Source of the DNA: Bifidobacterium asteroides
GTDB taxonomy: Bacteria > Actinomycetota > Actinomycetes > Actinomycetales > Bifidobacteriaceae
NCBI RefSeq assembly: GCF_030758775.1
Contig: NZ_CP132384.1
Span: forward strand, 1 to 64,000
DNA length: 64,000 nucleotides
Reading direction: 5' to 3'
The notes beneath the pieces are model-generated. The model searched no databases, was not told where the DNA came from, and was given only the letters and a program-made list of their open reading frames with translations. The position numbers and the translations under genes were made by a program. Positions 12,040-19,761 of this stretch are shown one piece after another. The stretch's first letter is position 1, and the number at the start of each line of letters is the position of its first letter.

Positions 12040-12938
12040 AGCCTGACCTCGGATAGGATGATGGCGGCGAAGATGATGGCGAAGCCCAGCAGATGGGTGG
12101 CCGTCAGCTCCTCGTGCAGGACCAGGACCGAGACCAGCATGCCGAACAGGCTCTCCGAGCACAGGATCAGCGAGCCCTGGGCGGCGGGGACCCTGGAGAA
12201 GGCGATGTTCTGAAAGTTCTGGGCCATCAGGGTCGAGATCAGCGTCAGATAAATCATGGAGCCCAGGGTCGAGGGTGTGAAGTCGGCCGCAGTGGGCAAG
12301 GGATCGAAGATCAGCGCGCAGACCAGGAAGAGAATGCCGCCGAAGAGCAGCTCCAGATAGGTCAGCGTGGGGGCGTCGAACTTCTTGGTCAGGAACCCGG
12401 TGATCACCAGGTTGATCCCGTAGAGCAGGGCGCCGGCCAGGGTCAGCAGGTCGCCGGTGCTCAGAGCCAGCCCCTGTCCCCCGCCCTGGGCCGGCAGCGA
12501 GATCAGAGCCACGCCCAGGATGCAGATGGCGGCCGCGACGAAGTGCCGCAGGGCCGGCCGTCGGCGGGCCATGATCCAGACCAGGAAGGGCACGAAGATG
12601 CAGTAGGTGGCCGTCAGGAAGGAGTTCCGGCCCGGAGCGATGGTGGTCAGCCCCATCATCTGCAGGCTGAAGGCCGCCCAGTAACTGACTCCCAGGATCA
12701 GTCCCGGCACCAGGGTATGTATGGCCCCGGTTCTGCGCAGCCTGGGCAGCAAAAAGGGTGTCATGATCACGATGGCGCAGAGGATGCGAATGCCCATCAG
12801 CCAGCGCACGGTCAGGGTCTCCATGGCAACCTTTTCGAAGGTGTATCCGGCTCCCCAGGCGGCCGCAGCCATCAGCAGCATCAGGCGGGCCAGCCAGGTG
12901 GAGGGTTTCCAAGACGAAGAGGGTGCGAAGGTAGACAT
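12009..12938 (-). CDS. EamA-family (DMT) transporter
   Basis: This is a ten-helix drug/metabolite transporter of 309 residues, made of two repeated five-helix EamA halves (about 15-145 and 165-300). The N-terminal half has the typical A-x-x-W-G-x-x-Y/F pattern (AAAWGAGYTFEK). The second repeat ends with L-x-L-H-E and L-G-F-A-I-I, common at the end of EamA proteins. Members export amino acids or other small metabolites; no substrate can be assigned here. It is transcribed away from the two-component gene. The 3' end overlaps the VanZ-like gene tail-to-tail. Confidence 0.88.
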   Translation of the reverse strand: MSTFAPSSSWKPSTWLARLMLLMAAAAWGAGYTFEKVAMETLTVRWLMGIRILCAIVIMTPFLLPRLRRTGAIHTLVPGLILGVSYWAAFSLQMMGLTTIAPGRNSFLTATYCIFVPFLVWIMARRRPALRHFVAAAICILGVALISLPAQGGGQGLALSTGDLLTLAGALLYGINLVITGFLTKKFDAPTLTYLELLFGGILFLVCALIFDPLPTAADFTPSTLGSMIYLTLISTLMAQNFQNIAFSRVPAAQGSLILCSESLFGMLVSVLVLHEELTATHLLGFAIIFAAIILSEVRLHPRRLSRDS

Positions 12939-13086
12939 GTTTCGACTCTAATCGTTCCCGCCCACAAGTGAGAATAGATTCGCAGCGTAAAAAAACGAGT
13001 GGTTCAAACTTGTTTGCTTTTTCCAAACCAACCCCTGTTTGTCGGCGTTCGGCTTCAGGCAAGCGGGGTCTGCCTTGCGGACATCT

Positions 13087-13115
13087 CCGATATCATTGAA
13101 GAACGGTGATAACGG
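13087..13115. promoter_or_regulatory. Inverted repeat upstream of the LytTR regulator
   Basis: CCGATATCA (13087-13095) and TGATAACGG (13107-13115) are inverted with eight of nine bases complementary and an 11-base spacer. The site lies 45 bases before the regulator start, in the divergent interval with the EamA gene. It could be an operator or a binding site for the regulator itself. No function is shown. Confidence 0.35.
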
Positions 13116-13159
13116 CGGCCATGGGTCCTTGGCCGACGGGGTAAGGAGTGTGTGCCAGG

Positions 13160-15235
13160 ATGATCAGAATCGCAGTGGTGGATGATGATTCCATCAGCTG
13201 TCGGACCATGGTCAATTACCTGAGCCGCTACCGCAAGGAACGTCAGGAAGAACTGACGGTCAGCGTCTTCACCGATGGCAAGGCTTTTGCGGATGGCTAT
13301 CGACCCGTCTATGACATCCTCCTTCTGGACATTCAGATGACCCCCATGGACGGAATCGAAGTGGCCCGCAGGGTAAGAGCCCGTGACGAGTCGGTGGTCA
13401 TCGTTTTCATCACCTCCGCCCCCCAGTACGCCATCAACGGCTATGAGGTGGGCGCTCTCTCCTACCTGCTCAAGCCCCTGCCCTGGTTCGCCTTCTCCCA
13501 GGAGCTGGACCGATCCATCGCCCAGGTGCGCGGTCGCGTGGACCTGTCCATCCTGATCACCGAGGGTGCCCGATCCACCAGGATCCCCCTCAAGGACATC
13601 GTCTTCATCGAATCCGTCCGCCACAGCAGCGTCATCCACACCTTGGATTCCTCACTGACCACGAACAGCACGCTGAAAAGCCTGGAGGGCCAGCTGGACC
13701 AGCGAGGGTTCTTCCGCTCCAACTCCTGTTACCTGGTCAACCTAGCCCATGTGATGGGCATGGAGGACCAGGACTGCATCATGTCTACCGGCCAGCGGCT
13801 GCGGGTCAGCCGACCCCGCAAGAACGGCCTTCATGACGGCTCTGACCGCCTATGTGGCAGGTCGGCCATGACCAGCACCCACATCCTCAATGCCCTGCCC
13901 GACATCCCCCGACTCTATACAGCCATCAGCGAGTGGCTGGGTTGCCTGGTCTATCTATTGGCTATTGGGGCAAGGACCTCACGCCTAAGAATGGTGGCTG
14001 TGCTTCTGCCCGGTCTGGCTGTGCTCATCGGGGTCCAATATTGGGCCGGCACCCTGCCTATCGCCTTCTGGATCATCAGCATGTGCCTGGCCGTGGCCTG
14101 CATGTATGCCATCATCATGCTGGCTTCGGGGTTGAGGGCGCTGGACGGGGCCTATCTGCTGGCCCGTGCCTTCGTCCTGGCCGAGCTGGTTGCCTCCCTG
14201 CACTGGCAGCTGGACTCCTTCATGCGTCCTTCCAGCCACAGCCTGTACGACCCGGCCTCCTTGATCCTGCTGGTGCTGATTTATGGCGGTGTAGGACTGC
14301 TGGCCTGGGTGGCGGAACGGCGCAACTTCGCCGATGCCCAGCCTTCTGTGCCAGGACGCAGCGTCTTCATAGCCGCAGTCATCGCTGTGGTTACCTTCGC
14401 CATGTCCAACCTGAGTTTCGTTTCCACCAACACCCCCTTCTCCGGTCGGGTCGGCCTGGAGGTCTTCTACATCCGTACCCTGGTGGACCTGTGCGGCTTC
14501 GCCATGCTCTACGCCCAGCAGGAACAGCTGCGGGAGAGCCATACCAGCGCCGAGCTGGCCTCCATCAACGCCCGGGCTTACAGCCAGCATCGGGAGTACA
14601 TGCGGTCCAAGGAAAATCTGGAGGCCATGGGCAGGCTCGCCCACGACCTCAAGCATCAGATCGCCGCCCTGCGCTCGCAGATGGACCCTGAGCGCAAGTC
14701 CCAGGATTTCGAGGAGCTGGAGGCTGCAGTCGGACGGTATGGGTCGCAGCAGCACACCGGCAACCCCATCCTGGACGTGGTCATGTCAACCAAGGAGCGC
14801 ATATGCTCCGAAGAGGGGATCACCCTGACCATGGTGGCCGACGGCTCCCTCTTGGAGGGGATGTCTCCAATGGACATCTCCACCCTCTTCGGCAACGCCT
14901 TGGACAACGCCATTGAGGCTTTGAGGAAGGTCAAGGAATCCGACCGCCGCCTGATCAAGGTGGCCCTGTATGCACGGGGACAATTCGTGGTGATTCGCAT
15001 TGAAAACTATTTTGTATCGCCTCTGAATTGGAAGGGCAATGGCGAGCTGGCCACCACCAAGACCAGGACTGAGGATGGCCTGCATGGCTACGGGGTCAAA
15101 TCCATCCGGCACATAGCCCATCGCTACCAGGGCGAGATGACCCTGCGCACCGAGCATCACTGGTTCAGCCTCTGCGTGCTCCTGCCGCGGGTGGGCGATC
15201 AGTTGAAGCCCATGGCGGCTTCGGCGGCCTTGTAA
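13160..15235 (+). CDS. LytTR response regulator fused in frame to GHKL sensor kinase
   Basis: As sequenced this is one ORF of 691 residues. Residues 1-125 are a receiver domain (VVDDD, phosphoacceptor D57 in LLLDIQM, later lysine in SYLLKPLP). Residues 135-225 are a LytTR DNA-binding domain. From about 240 there is a membrane sensor of about six helices. The kinase part has AHDLKHQIA as the likely dimerisation/His segment, an N-box NALDNAIEA and a G-box HGYGVKSI. AgrA/AgrC-type pairs are normally two genes. Here the regulator frame fails to stop and runs into the kinase; an extra base near 13820-13829 explains this (see findings). ATG 13160 follows TAAGGAG at 13142-13148. The signal sensed is unknown. 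The 3' end overlaps the convergent GT2 gene by 37 bases. Confidence 0.88.
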   Translation: MIRIAVVDDDSISCRTMVNYLSRYRKERQEELTVSVFTDGKAFADGYRPVYDILLLDIQMTPMDGIEVARRVRARDESVVIVFITSAPQYAINGYEVGALSYLLKPLPWFAFSQELDRSIAQVRGRVDLSILITEGARSTRIPLKDIVFIESVRHSSVIHTLDSSLTTNSTLKSLEGQLDQRGFFRSNSCYLVNLAHVMGMEDQDCIMSTGQRLRVSRPRKNGLHDGSDRLCGRSAMTSTHILNALPDIPRLYTAISEWLGCLVYLLAIGARTSRLRMVAVLLPGLAVLIGVQYWAGTLPIAFWIISMCLAVACMYAIIMLASGLRALDGAYLLARAFVLAELVASLHWQLDSFMRPSSHSLYDPASLILLVLIYGGVGLLAWVAERRNFADAQPSVPGRSVFIAAVIAVVTFAMSNLSFVSTNTPFSGRVGLEVFYIRTLVDLCGFAMLYAQQEQLRESHTSAELASINARAYSQHREYMRSKENLEAMGRLAHDLKHQIAALRSQMDPERKSQDFEELEAAVGRYGSQQHTGNPILDVVMSTKERICSEEGITLTMVADGSLLEGMSPMDISTLFGNALDNAIEALRKVKESDRRLIKVALYARGQFVVIRIENYFVSPLNWKGNGELATTKTRTEDGLHGYGVKSIRHIAHRYQGEMTLRTEHHWFSLCVLLPRVGDQLKPMAASAAL
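13820..13871 (+). other. Apparent frameshift junction between regulator and kinase genes
   Basis: Removing one base near 13820-13829 lets the regulator end with a typical LytTR tail (FMTALTAYVAGRP) and a TGA at 13869-13871. That stop overlaps an ATG at 13868 that opens the kinase frame, a classic ATGA coupling. The kinase alone would then be 13868-15235 (455 residues). The junction has no long homopolymer. Confidence 0.75.
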
Positions 15236-16248
15236 CCCAGCCGGATGGCCAAGCGGCCCGGCCTGCCCGGCATGTTGATCATCCTGCAGAGCAGGGTGGA
15301 GCGCACGTCGGAGGCGATGACGGGGGAGCGGTGCTCCAGCCTTCGCCAGAGCATGTCCTTGTTCCGGTAGTTGCTGGGCTTGCGTGAAAGAATCAGGAAG
15401 ACCGAGGTCACCACGCAGTTAATGGACAGATAGTGGATCATATAACGATAAAGTCCACGGGGAACCGTCCCCGGGTCAGGCGTGGAATCCGCCATGAGCC
15501 CGTTGACCAGCAGCAGTTGCGAGACCCGGGCGATCATGATCGAGGTCTGCACTGACTGGCCTTGACGGCCGGTGTGATAGCGGTAGAAATTCGTGTCCAG
15601 GTAGAGCAGGGTGTGCACCCAGGGCAGGGGCTGATAGGAGTAGATGAAGTCCACGTAATAGGTGTGCTCGGGCAGATGGGTGTGAGCCTGGCGGAGCACC
15701 TCGGTGCGCAGGATCAGGGCATGCATGATCATGTACTGGGCCAGCCCGAACCGCCGCAGATGGTTCCAGTCCAGCACCCGTCCCGGATCCATGACGCTGC
15801 GGAAGTTGATGACCCGCTTATGTCTGCGGCCTTCCTTTTCGTAGACGTAGTTGGTGACCACCATGTCCACCGGATTCGTACGTTGTGACTGGTCGCGCAG
15901 CTGGTCCAGGACCAGACTCAGGGAAGTCGGGTCCACCCAGTCGTCGGCGTCGACCACCTTGACATAGCGGCCCCGGGCGGCTGCCAGGCCGGTGTTGACC
16001 GCGCCGCCGTGGCCCTTGTTGGTCTGGCTGATCAGACGGACAGTGTGCGGATGGCGTGCCTGATATGACTGCACTACCTGCGCTGTGGCATCGGTGGATC
16101 CGTCATCGACCACGATGACCTCCAGGTCCTCCCCCTCCCGGCTCAGGAGCGAATCCAGGCAGGTCGGCAGATGCTGGGCCATGTTGTAGGCGGGGACGAT
16201 GAAGGTGAGAACGGGCGGGCTCGTAGAGGCCGGTCGGTCAACTGTCAT
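15199..16248 (-). CDS. Family 2 glycosyltransferase
   Basis: The 349-residue GT-A enzyme transfers a sugar from a nucleotide-sugar donor to an acceptor, probably a cell-surface glycan. N-terminal motifs are FIVPAYN (about 17-23), VIVVDDGSTD (about 43-52), NKGHGGAVNTG and the metal-site segment VVDADDW near residue 100. The C-terminal half (about 230-340) has no clear membrane helices, so it is likely a peripheral enzyme. The start at ATG 16248 has only a weak ribosome site. A terminator-like hairpin at 16358-16417 separates it from the GtrA gene, so it may have its own promoter. Confidence 0.9.
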   Translation of the reverse strand: MTVDRPASTSPPVLTFIVPAYNMAQHLPTCLDSLLSREGEDLEVIVVDDGSTDATAQVVQSYQARHPHTVRLISQTNKGHGGAVNTGLAAARGRYVKVVDADDWVDPTSLSLVLDQLRDQSQRTNPVDMVVTNYVYEKEGRRHKRVINFRSVMDPGRVLDWNHLRRFGLAQYMIMHALILRTEVLRQAHTHLPEHTYYVDFIYSYQPLPWVHTLLYLDTNFYRYHTGRQGQSVQTSIMIARVSQLLLVNGLMADSTPDPGTVPRGLYRYMIHYLSINCVVTSVFLILSRKPSNYRNKDMLWRRLEHRSPVIASDVRSTLLCRMINMPGRPGRLAIRLGYKAAEAAMGFN

Positions 16249-16357
16249 GAACGATCACTTCGCAAAAGAATGGGTCGGCGGGCATGTCGGCGGGGTTGCC
16301 GTAATCCCGTCGGCGGCCGTTGTATGCGACCACTGTACATGATGGGTTTGAGGAAAA

Positions 16358-16417
16358 GGCCCCGCCCCTCTGGCTGCCGATGCATGCCGGTTCATTGGCG
16401 GCCGGGGGAGTGGGGCC
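16358..16417 (-). terminator. Terminator of the GH3-GtrA transcript
   Basis: On the minus strand GGCCCC-type arms (16412-16417 and 16358-16363, with further internal pairing) close a GC-rich hairpin followed by TTTT (complement of 16354-16357). It lies a few bases past the GtrA stop and fits an intrinsic terminator. Confidence 0.55.
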
Positions 16418-16423
16418 GGAATT

Positions 16424-17095
16424 TTACTGGGCGCTCGCCTCGGATTCGGTGGGCTCCTGACGGAAGATGACCTTGAAGATGGGGAAGAAGACCCAGAAGG
16501 AGATGGCCGAGTTGATGATCATAGTGACCAGATCAGCAATGGTGGTCCCCAGGCTGCCCCAGTTCAGGGTGTGCTGGAAGAAGCCGTATATGGGATCCTT
16601 GTACCAGCCCTGCAGCGCCGCCGCTATGATGGTGATGATCACGTAGGCCACCAGGTACCAGAAGGCCGCTTTCCAGACCGAGGAGTTGGACTTGAAGGTG
16701 ATGTTGCGCTGGAGGAAGAAGTTGATGATCTGGGCGATCAGCAGGGTGATCTCCACCGCAAGGAAGTAGGCCAGGCCGCCCCCGCCGCCGTGGCCGATGG
16801 ACCCGGCCGCGTAGTCGAACAGGTAGTAGGGCTTGCCGCCGACGGTCCCCATGCGCCAGATCTGGAAGTTGGTGCCCACTAGGGAGGTGCCGTTGAAGAT
16901 GGCCTTGAGCACGGGCATGAGCACCAGCTGCAGGACGGTGACCCCGTTGGACAGGATGAAGAAGACGATGAACTGGGCCAGGGTGGTGTGCCGGTCGCTG
17001 AACCGCCGCCACCAGCGCACGATCGCCCACTGTGAGGCTGTTGTCGCTTTCCCCTGGGCCGGCTGTCCGGCCTGCTGGCTGTGCTGATCACTCAT
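16424..17095 (-). CDS. GtrA-family membrane protein
   Basis: GtrA-family proteins are small four-helix membrane proteins thought to help move lipid-linked sugars across the membrane. This 223-residue protein has four hydrophobic segments (about 40-65, 95-125, 140-165 and 185-210) and the family pattern F-x-x-Q-R-x-x-T-F in FFLQRNITF. ATG 17095 is supported by AAAGGAG upstream. It overlaps the end of the GH3 gene by eight bases, so the two are probably translated together. The coupling of a flippase-like protein with a glycosidase is noteworthy. Confidence 0.88.
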   Translation of the reverse strand: MSDQHSQQAGQPAQGKATTASQWAIVRWWRRFSDRHTTLAQFIVFFILSNGVTVLQLVLMPVLKAIFNGTSLVGTNFQIWRMGTVGGKPYYLFDYAAGSIGHGGGGGLAYFLAVEITLLIAQIINFFLQRNITFKSNSSVWKAAFWYLVAYVIITIIAAALQGWYKDPIYGFFQHTLNWGSLGTTIADLVTMIINSAISFWVFFPIFKVIFRQEPTESEASAQ

Positions 17096-19517
17096 GATTG
17101 AGCTCCTTTCCGGTCCTGCGGTTGGCGGACATGTTCCTGAAGAATCCGGCGATGAATCCGCCCAGCCCCCTCCATAGGTGGCCGTTGGGGATGCGGACGA
17201 TGGCTTCGACCATGGCCGTGTCAATCAGCCCGTTGGTCATCTTGGCCATGGCCCTGGGAGGCATGTTGAGCAGGAAGAGGGTGTTCAGGTCGGGGTTGCC
17301 GGTCTTGGCCTCGTGGCGGCTCTCGCTCTTGGCTAGGAAGTTGGCCACGAACCTGGCCAGGGCGCTTCTTGAGTCCTTCCAGGACGAGAGCGGATCATTG
17401 GCGCCGAAGGTGCTGACGGCGCCCTGTCGGACCACTGGGTGGCCGAAGAGCGCTGTCACAGCGGCATCGTCTACTTCCTTGACCCGGCCGGTCAGGTAGG
17501 CGCCCAAGGCAGGGTCGGGACTCTGCGGATCGACGGTGCCTTGGACTCTCAGGTGCCCGCTCAGCTCCATCTTGCGTGCGTCGGATCCGATCATGATGGT
17601 CCAGTCGCCGGACTCGACCTGCCAGGAGTTGCTGGCCGTATCGAAGTGCCGGAAGGTCGTCTGGTCGAAGTCGATGCGGACCTGGGTTGACTGGCCGGCC
17701 TCCAGGCTGACCTTTTTGAAGCCCTTCAGTTCGCGGACTGGCCTGAGCACGCCACCCTTGGGCGCCTGGACGTAGAGCTGGGGAACAGTGGCCCCCTGCC
17801 TGTCTGAGTCGTTGGTCAGGGTGAAGGTGACTCCCTTGTCGTCCACGGTCAGATCGGCGTAGGCGAAGTGTGCATAAGACAGGCCGTATCCGAAGGGGAA
17901 GCGTTCCTCCACGTCGGCGGTCAGGTAGTAGCGGTAGCCGACGAAGGGGCCCTCCCGGTAGATGGACTCGTGCGCGGGGTCGGGGTACCAGTCGGCGCTG
18001 GGGCAGTCGGCATAGGACTTGGGCCAGGTTTCCGCCAGGTGGCCGGAGGGGTTGACCCGGCCGGTCAGGATGTTCAGGGTGGCTGAGGCTCCAGCCTGTC
18101 CGGACAGTCCTATGTAGAGGACGGCATCGCACTGGTCGATCCAGTCGGTGGTGACGGGGGAGCCCGCCACCAGGACGACCACCAGGGGCTTGTCCGTCGC
18201 ACCCAGCGCCTTGATCAGGTCGACCTGGTTGCCGGGAATGTCCATATGGGAACGGTCCAGACCCTCGGATTCACTGCGCTCATCCAGGCCCACGCAGGCG
18301 ACAATCACGTCAGCCTGGCCAGCCGCAGCCACGGCCTGGTCGATCAAAGACCGGTTTTTCTCGCCATGGCGTTCGTAGCCCTGGCTGTAGGAGGCCAGCT
18401 CCAGTCCGTCGCCGTTGCCCTGCCTGAGCAGGTCCAGCATGCTCTCCTGCTTGGCTGCGTTGACCTTTGAGGATCCGGATCCTTGGAACCTTGCGGTTTT
18501 GGCCATATCCCCGACCAGGGCGACCCGGGTGCCGGCGGCCAGTGGCAGGCGTCCCTCCCGGTTGACCAGAAGGACGGCGGATCCCTCGGCGATGCTCCTC
18601 GCCACCTGATGATGGTCCCGTATCTGGTCTGCGGTCAGGTTCCCATCGGGGTCCATGTCAGAGTGGTAGGTCAGCTTGGCCAGCCGTGCCACCTCTTCGG
18701 CCCGGGCGTTTAGGTCGGCTTCGTCCAGGCGGCCCTCCTGCACGGCCTTGGCGACCTGTCGGACGGAGTCATATCCGGCCTGGGGCATCTCCAGGGAGGA
18801 GCCATTGGCGGCTGCGGCGACCGCGCTGTTGGAGCCGCCCCAATCCGAGACCACCATGCCGTCGAAGCCCCACTCTTTGCGCAGGATGTCCTTGAGCAGG
18901 TGGGGATTCTCGTTGGCATAGGTGCCGTTGACCATGTTGTATGAGGTCATGATGGCCCAGGGGTGGGCCTGGCGCACAGCAATCTCGAATCCGGTCAGAT
19001 AGAGTTCGCGCATGGTGCGCTCGTCCACCACGGAGTCGGATGCCTGACGGCGCAGCTCCTGGCTGTTCATGGCGAAATGCTTGGGGGTGGCGGCCACGCC
19101 CTGGGACTGGATGCCCTCGATCAGGCCTGCAGCCATGTGACCGGCCACCTGGGGGTCTTCGGAATAGTATTCAAAGTTTCTGCCGCACAGGGGATTGCGC
19201 TTGATGTTCATGCCCGGACCCAGGACCATGTTGACGCCCAGGCTCCTGGCCTCGTTGCCCAGCGCCTGGCCCATGGTTTTGGCCAGCTCCGGGTCCCATG
19301 AGCAGGCCACCGTGCCGGCTGTGGGGAAGCAGGTGGCGGGCTTGGACTTGCCCATGCCCAGGTTGTCCCCTGATCCGGTCTGGCGGCGCAGACCGTGCGG
19401 TCCGTCGCTCAGGACCATGCTCGGGATGCCCGCCCTCTTCAAGGCACGGGTCGCCCAGGTGGATTTTCCGGAGAGCAGCGATGCCCGTTCCAGAACTGTC
19501 AGATCCTTGACTTCCAT
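17088..19517 (-). CDS. GH3 beta-glycosidase (normal domain order)
   Basis: The 809-residue glycoside hydrolase family 3 enzyme cleaves terminal beta-linked sugars, most often beta-glucosides. The N-terminal barrel has LGPGMNIKRNPLCGRNFEY and KHFAMNSQE, and the nucleophile is D225 in VVSDWGG. The alpha/beta sandwich follows (about 310-530), then a fibronectin-III-like domain with the FPFGYGLSY motif. A C-terminal extension of about 120 residues lies beyond the usual end. There is no signal peptide, so the enzyme is probably cytoplasmic. ATG 19517 is chosen for the GAGGG ribosome site. Sugar specificity cannot be read from the sequence. Confidence 0.93.
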   Translation of the reverse strand: MEVKDLTVLERASLLSGKSTWATRALKRAGIPSMVLSDGPHGLRRQTGSGDNLGMGKSKPATCFPTAGTVACSWDPELAKTMGQALGNEARSLGVNMVLGPGMNIKRNPLCGRNFEYYSEDPQVAGHMAAGLIEGIQSQGVAATPKHFAMNSQELRRQASDSVVDERTMRELYLTGFEIAVRQAHPWAIMTSYNMVNGTYANENPHLLKDILRKEWGFDGMVVSDWGGSNSAVAAAANGSSLEMPQAGYDSVRQVAKAVQEGRLDEADLNARAEEVARLAKLTYHSDMDPDGNLTADQIRDHHQVARSIAEGSAVLLVNREGRLPLAAGTRVALVGDMAKTARFQGSGSSKVNAAKQESMLDLLRQGNGDGLELASYSQGYERHGEKNRSLIDQAVAAAGQADVIVACVGLDERSESEGLDRSHMDIPGNQVDLIKALGATDKPLVVVLVAGSPVTTDWIDQCDAVLYIGLSGQAGASATLNILTGRVNPSGHLAETWPKSYADCPSADWYPDPAHESIYREGPFVGYRYYLTADVEERFPFGYGLSYAHFAYADLTVDDKGVTFTLTNDSDRQGATVPQLYVQAPKGGVLRPVRELKGFKKVSLEAGQSTQVRIDFDQTTFRHFDTASNSWQVESGDWTIMIGSDARKMELSGHLRVQGTVDPQSPDPALGAYLTGRVKEVDDAAVTALFGHPVVRQGAVSTFGANDPLSSWKDSRSALARFVANFLAKSESRHEAKTGNPDLNTLFLLNMPPRAMAKMTNGLIDTAMVEAIVRIPNGHLWRGLGGFIAGFFRNMSANRRTGKELNHE

Positions 19518-19700
19518 AGTGTTCCCTCTCTGTGACGGGGGCCGATCCTGCTGCGGGAACCCTCGTTGCTTCCACAATCGGCCTCGGACTGGTACTGAAT
19601 TTCATTATTCCCCGACTGCCGAGGCCTGCTCGGGCGGGTTGCATAACCTGTTGTTTTCCTGGCATGAATGCTGCCTGGGCGCCAACGGGTGTGTCGATCC

Positions 19701-19741
19701 GCTCCTTGGCGGACGGTGCATAGGTCCGTCTGCCAAGGAGC
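19701..19741 (-). terminator. Strong hairpin downstream of the anchored GH3 gene
   Basis: Arms at 19701-19716 and 19726-19741 pair over 16 positions with one mismatch and a nine-base loop. It lies 21 bases past the stop of the 995-residue GH3 gene on the minus strand, so it most likely ends that transcript and separates the two GH3 genes. No T-run is present. Confidence 0.65.
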
Positions 19742-19761
19742 AAATCAACAGAGATGGAGGA

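Noticed and set aside
11434-13062. 542-codon minus-strand frame over the EamA and VanZ genes
   Set aside because: Out of frame with the real EamA protein and rich in Gly/Gln/His; no domain.
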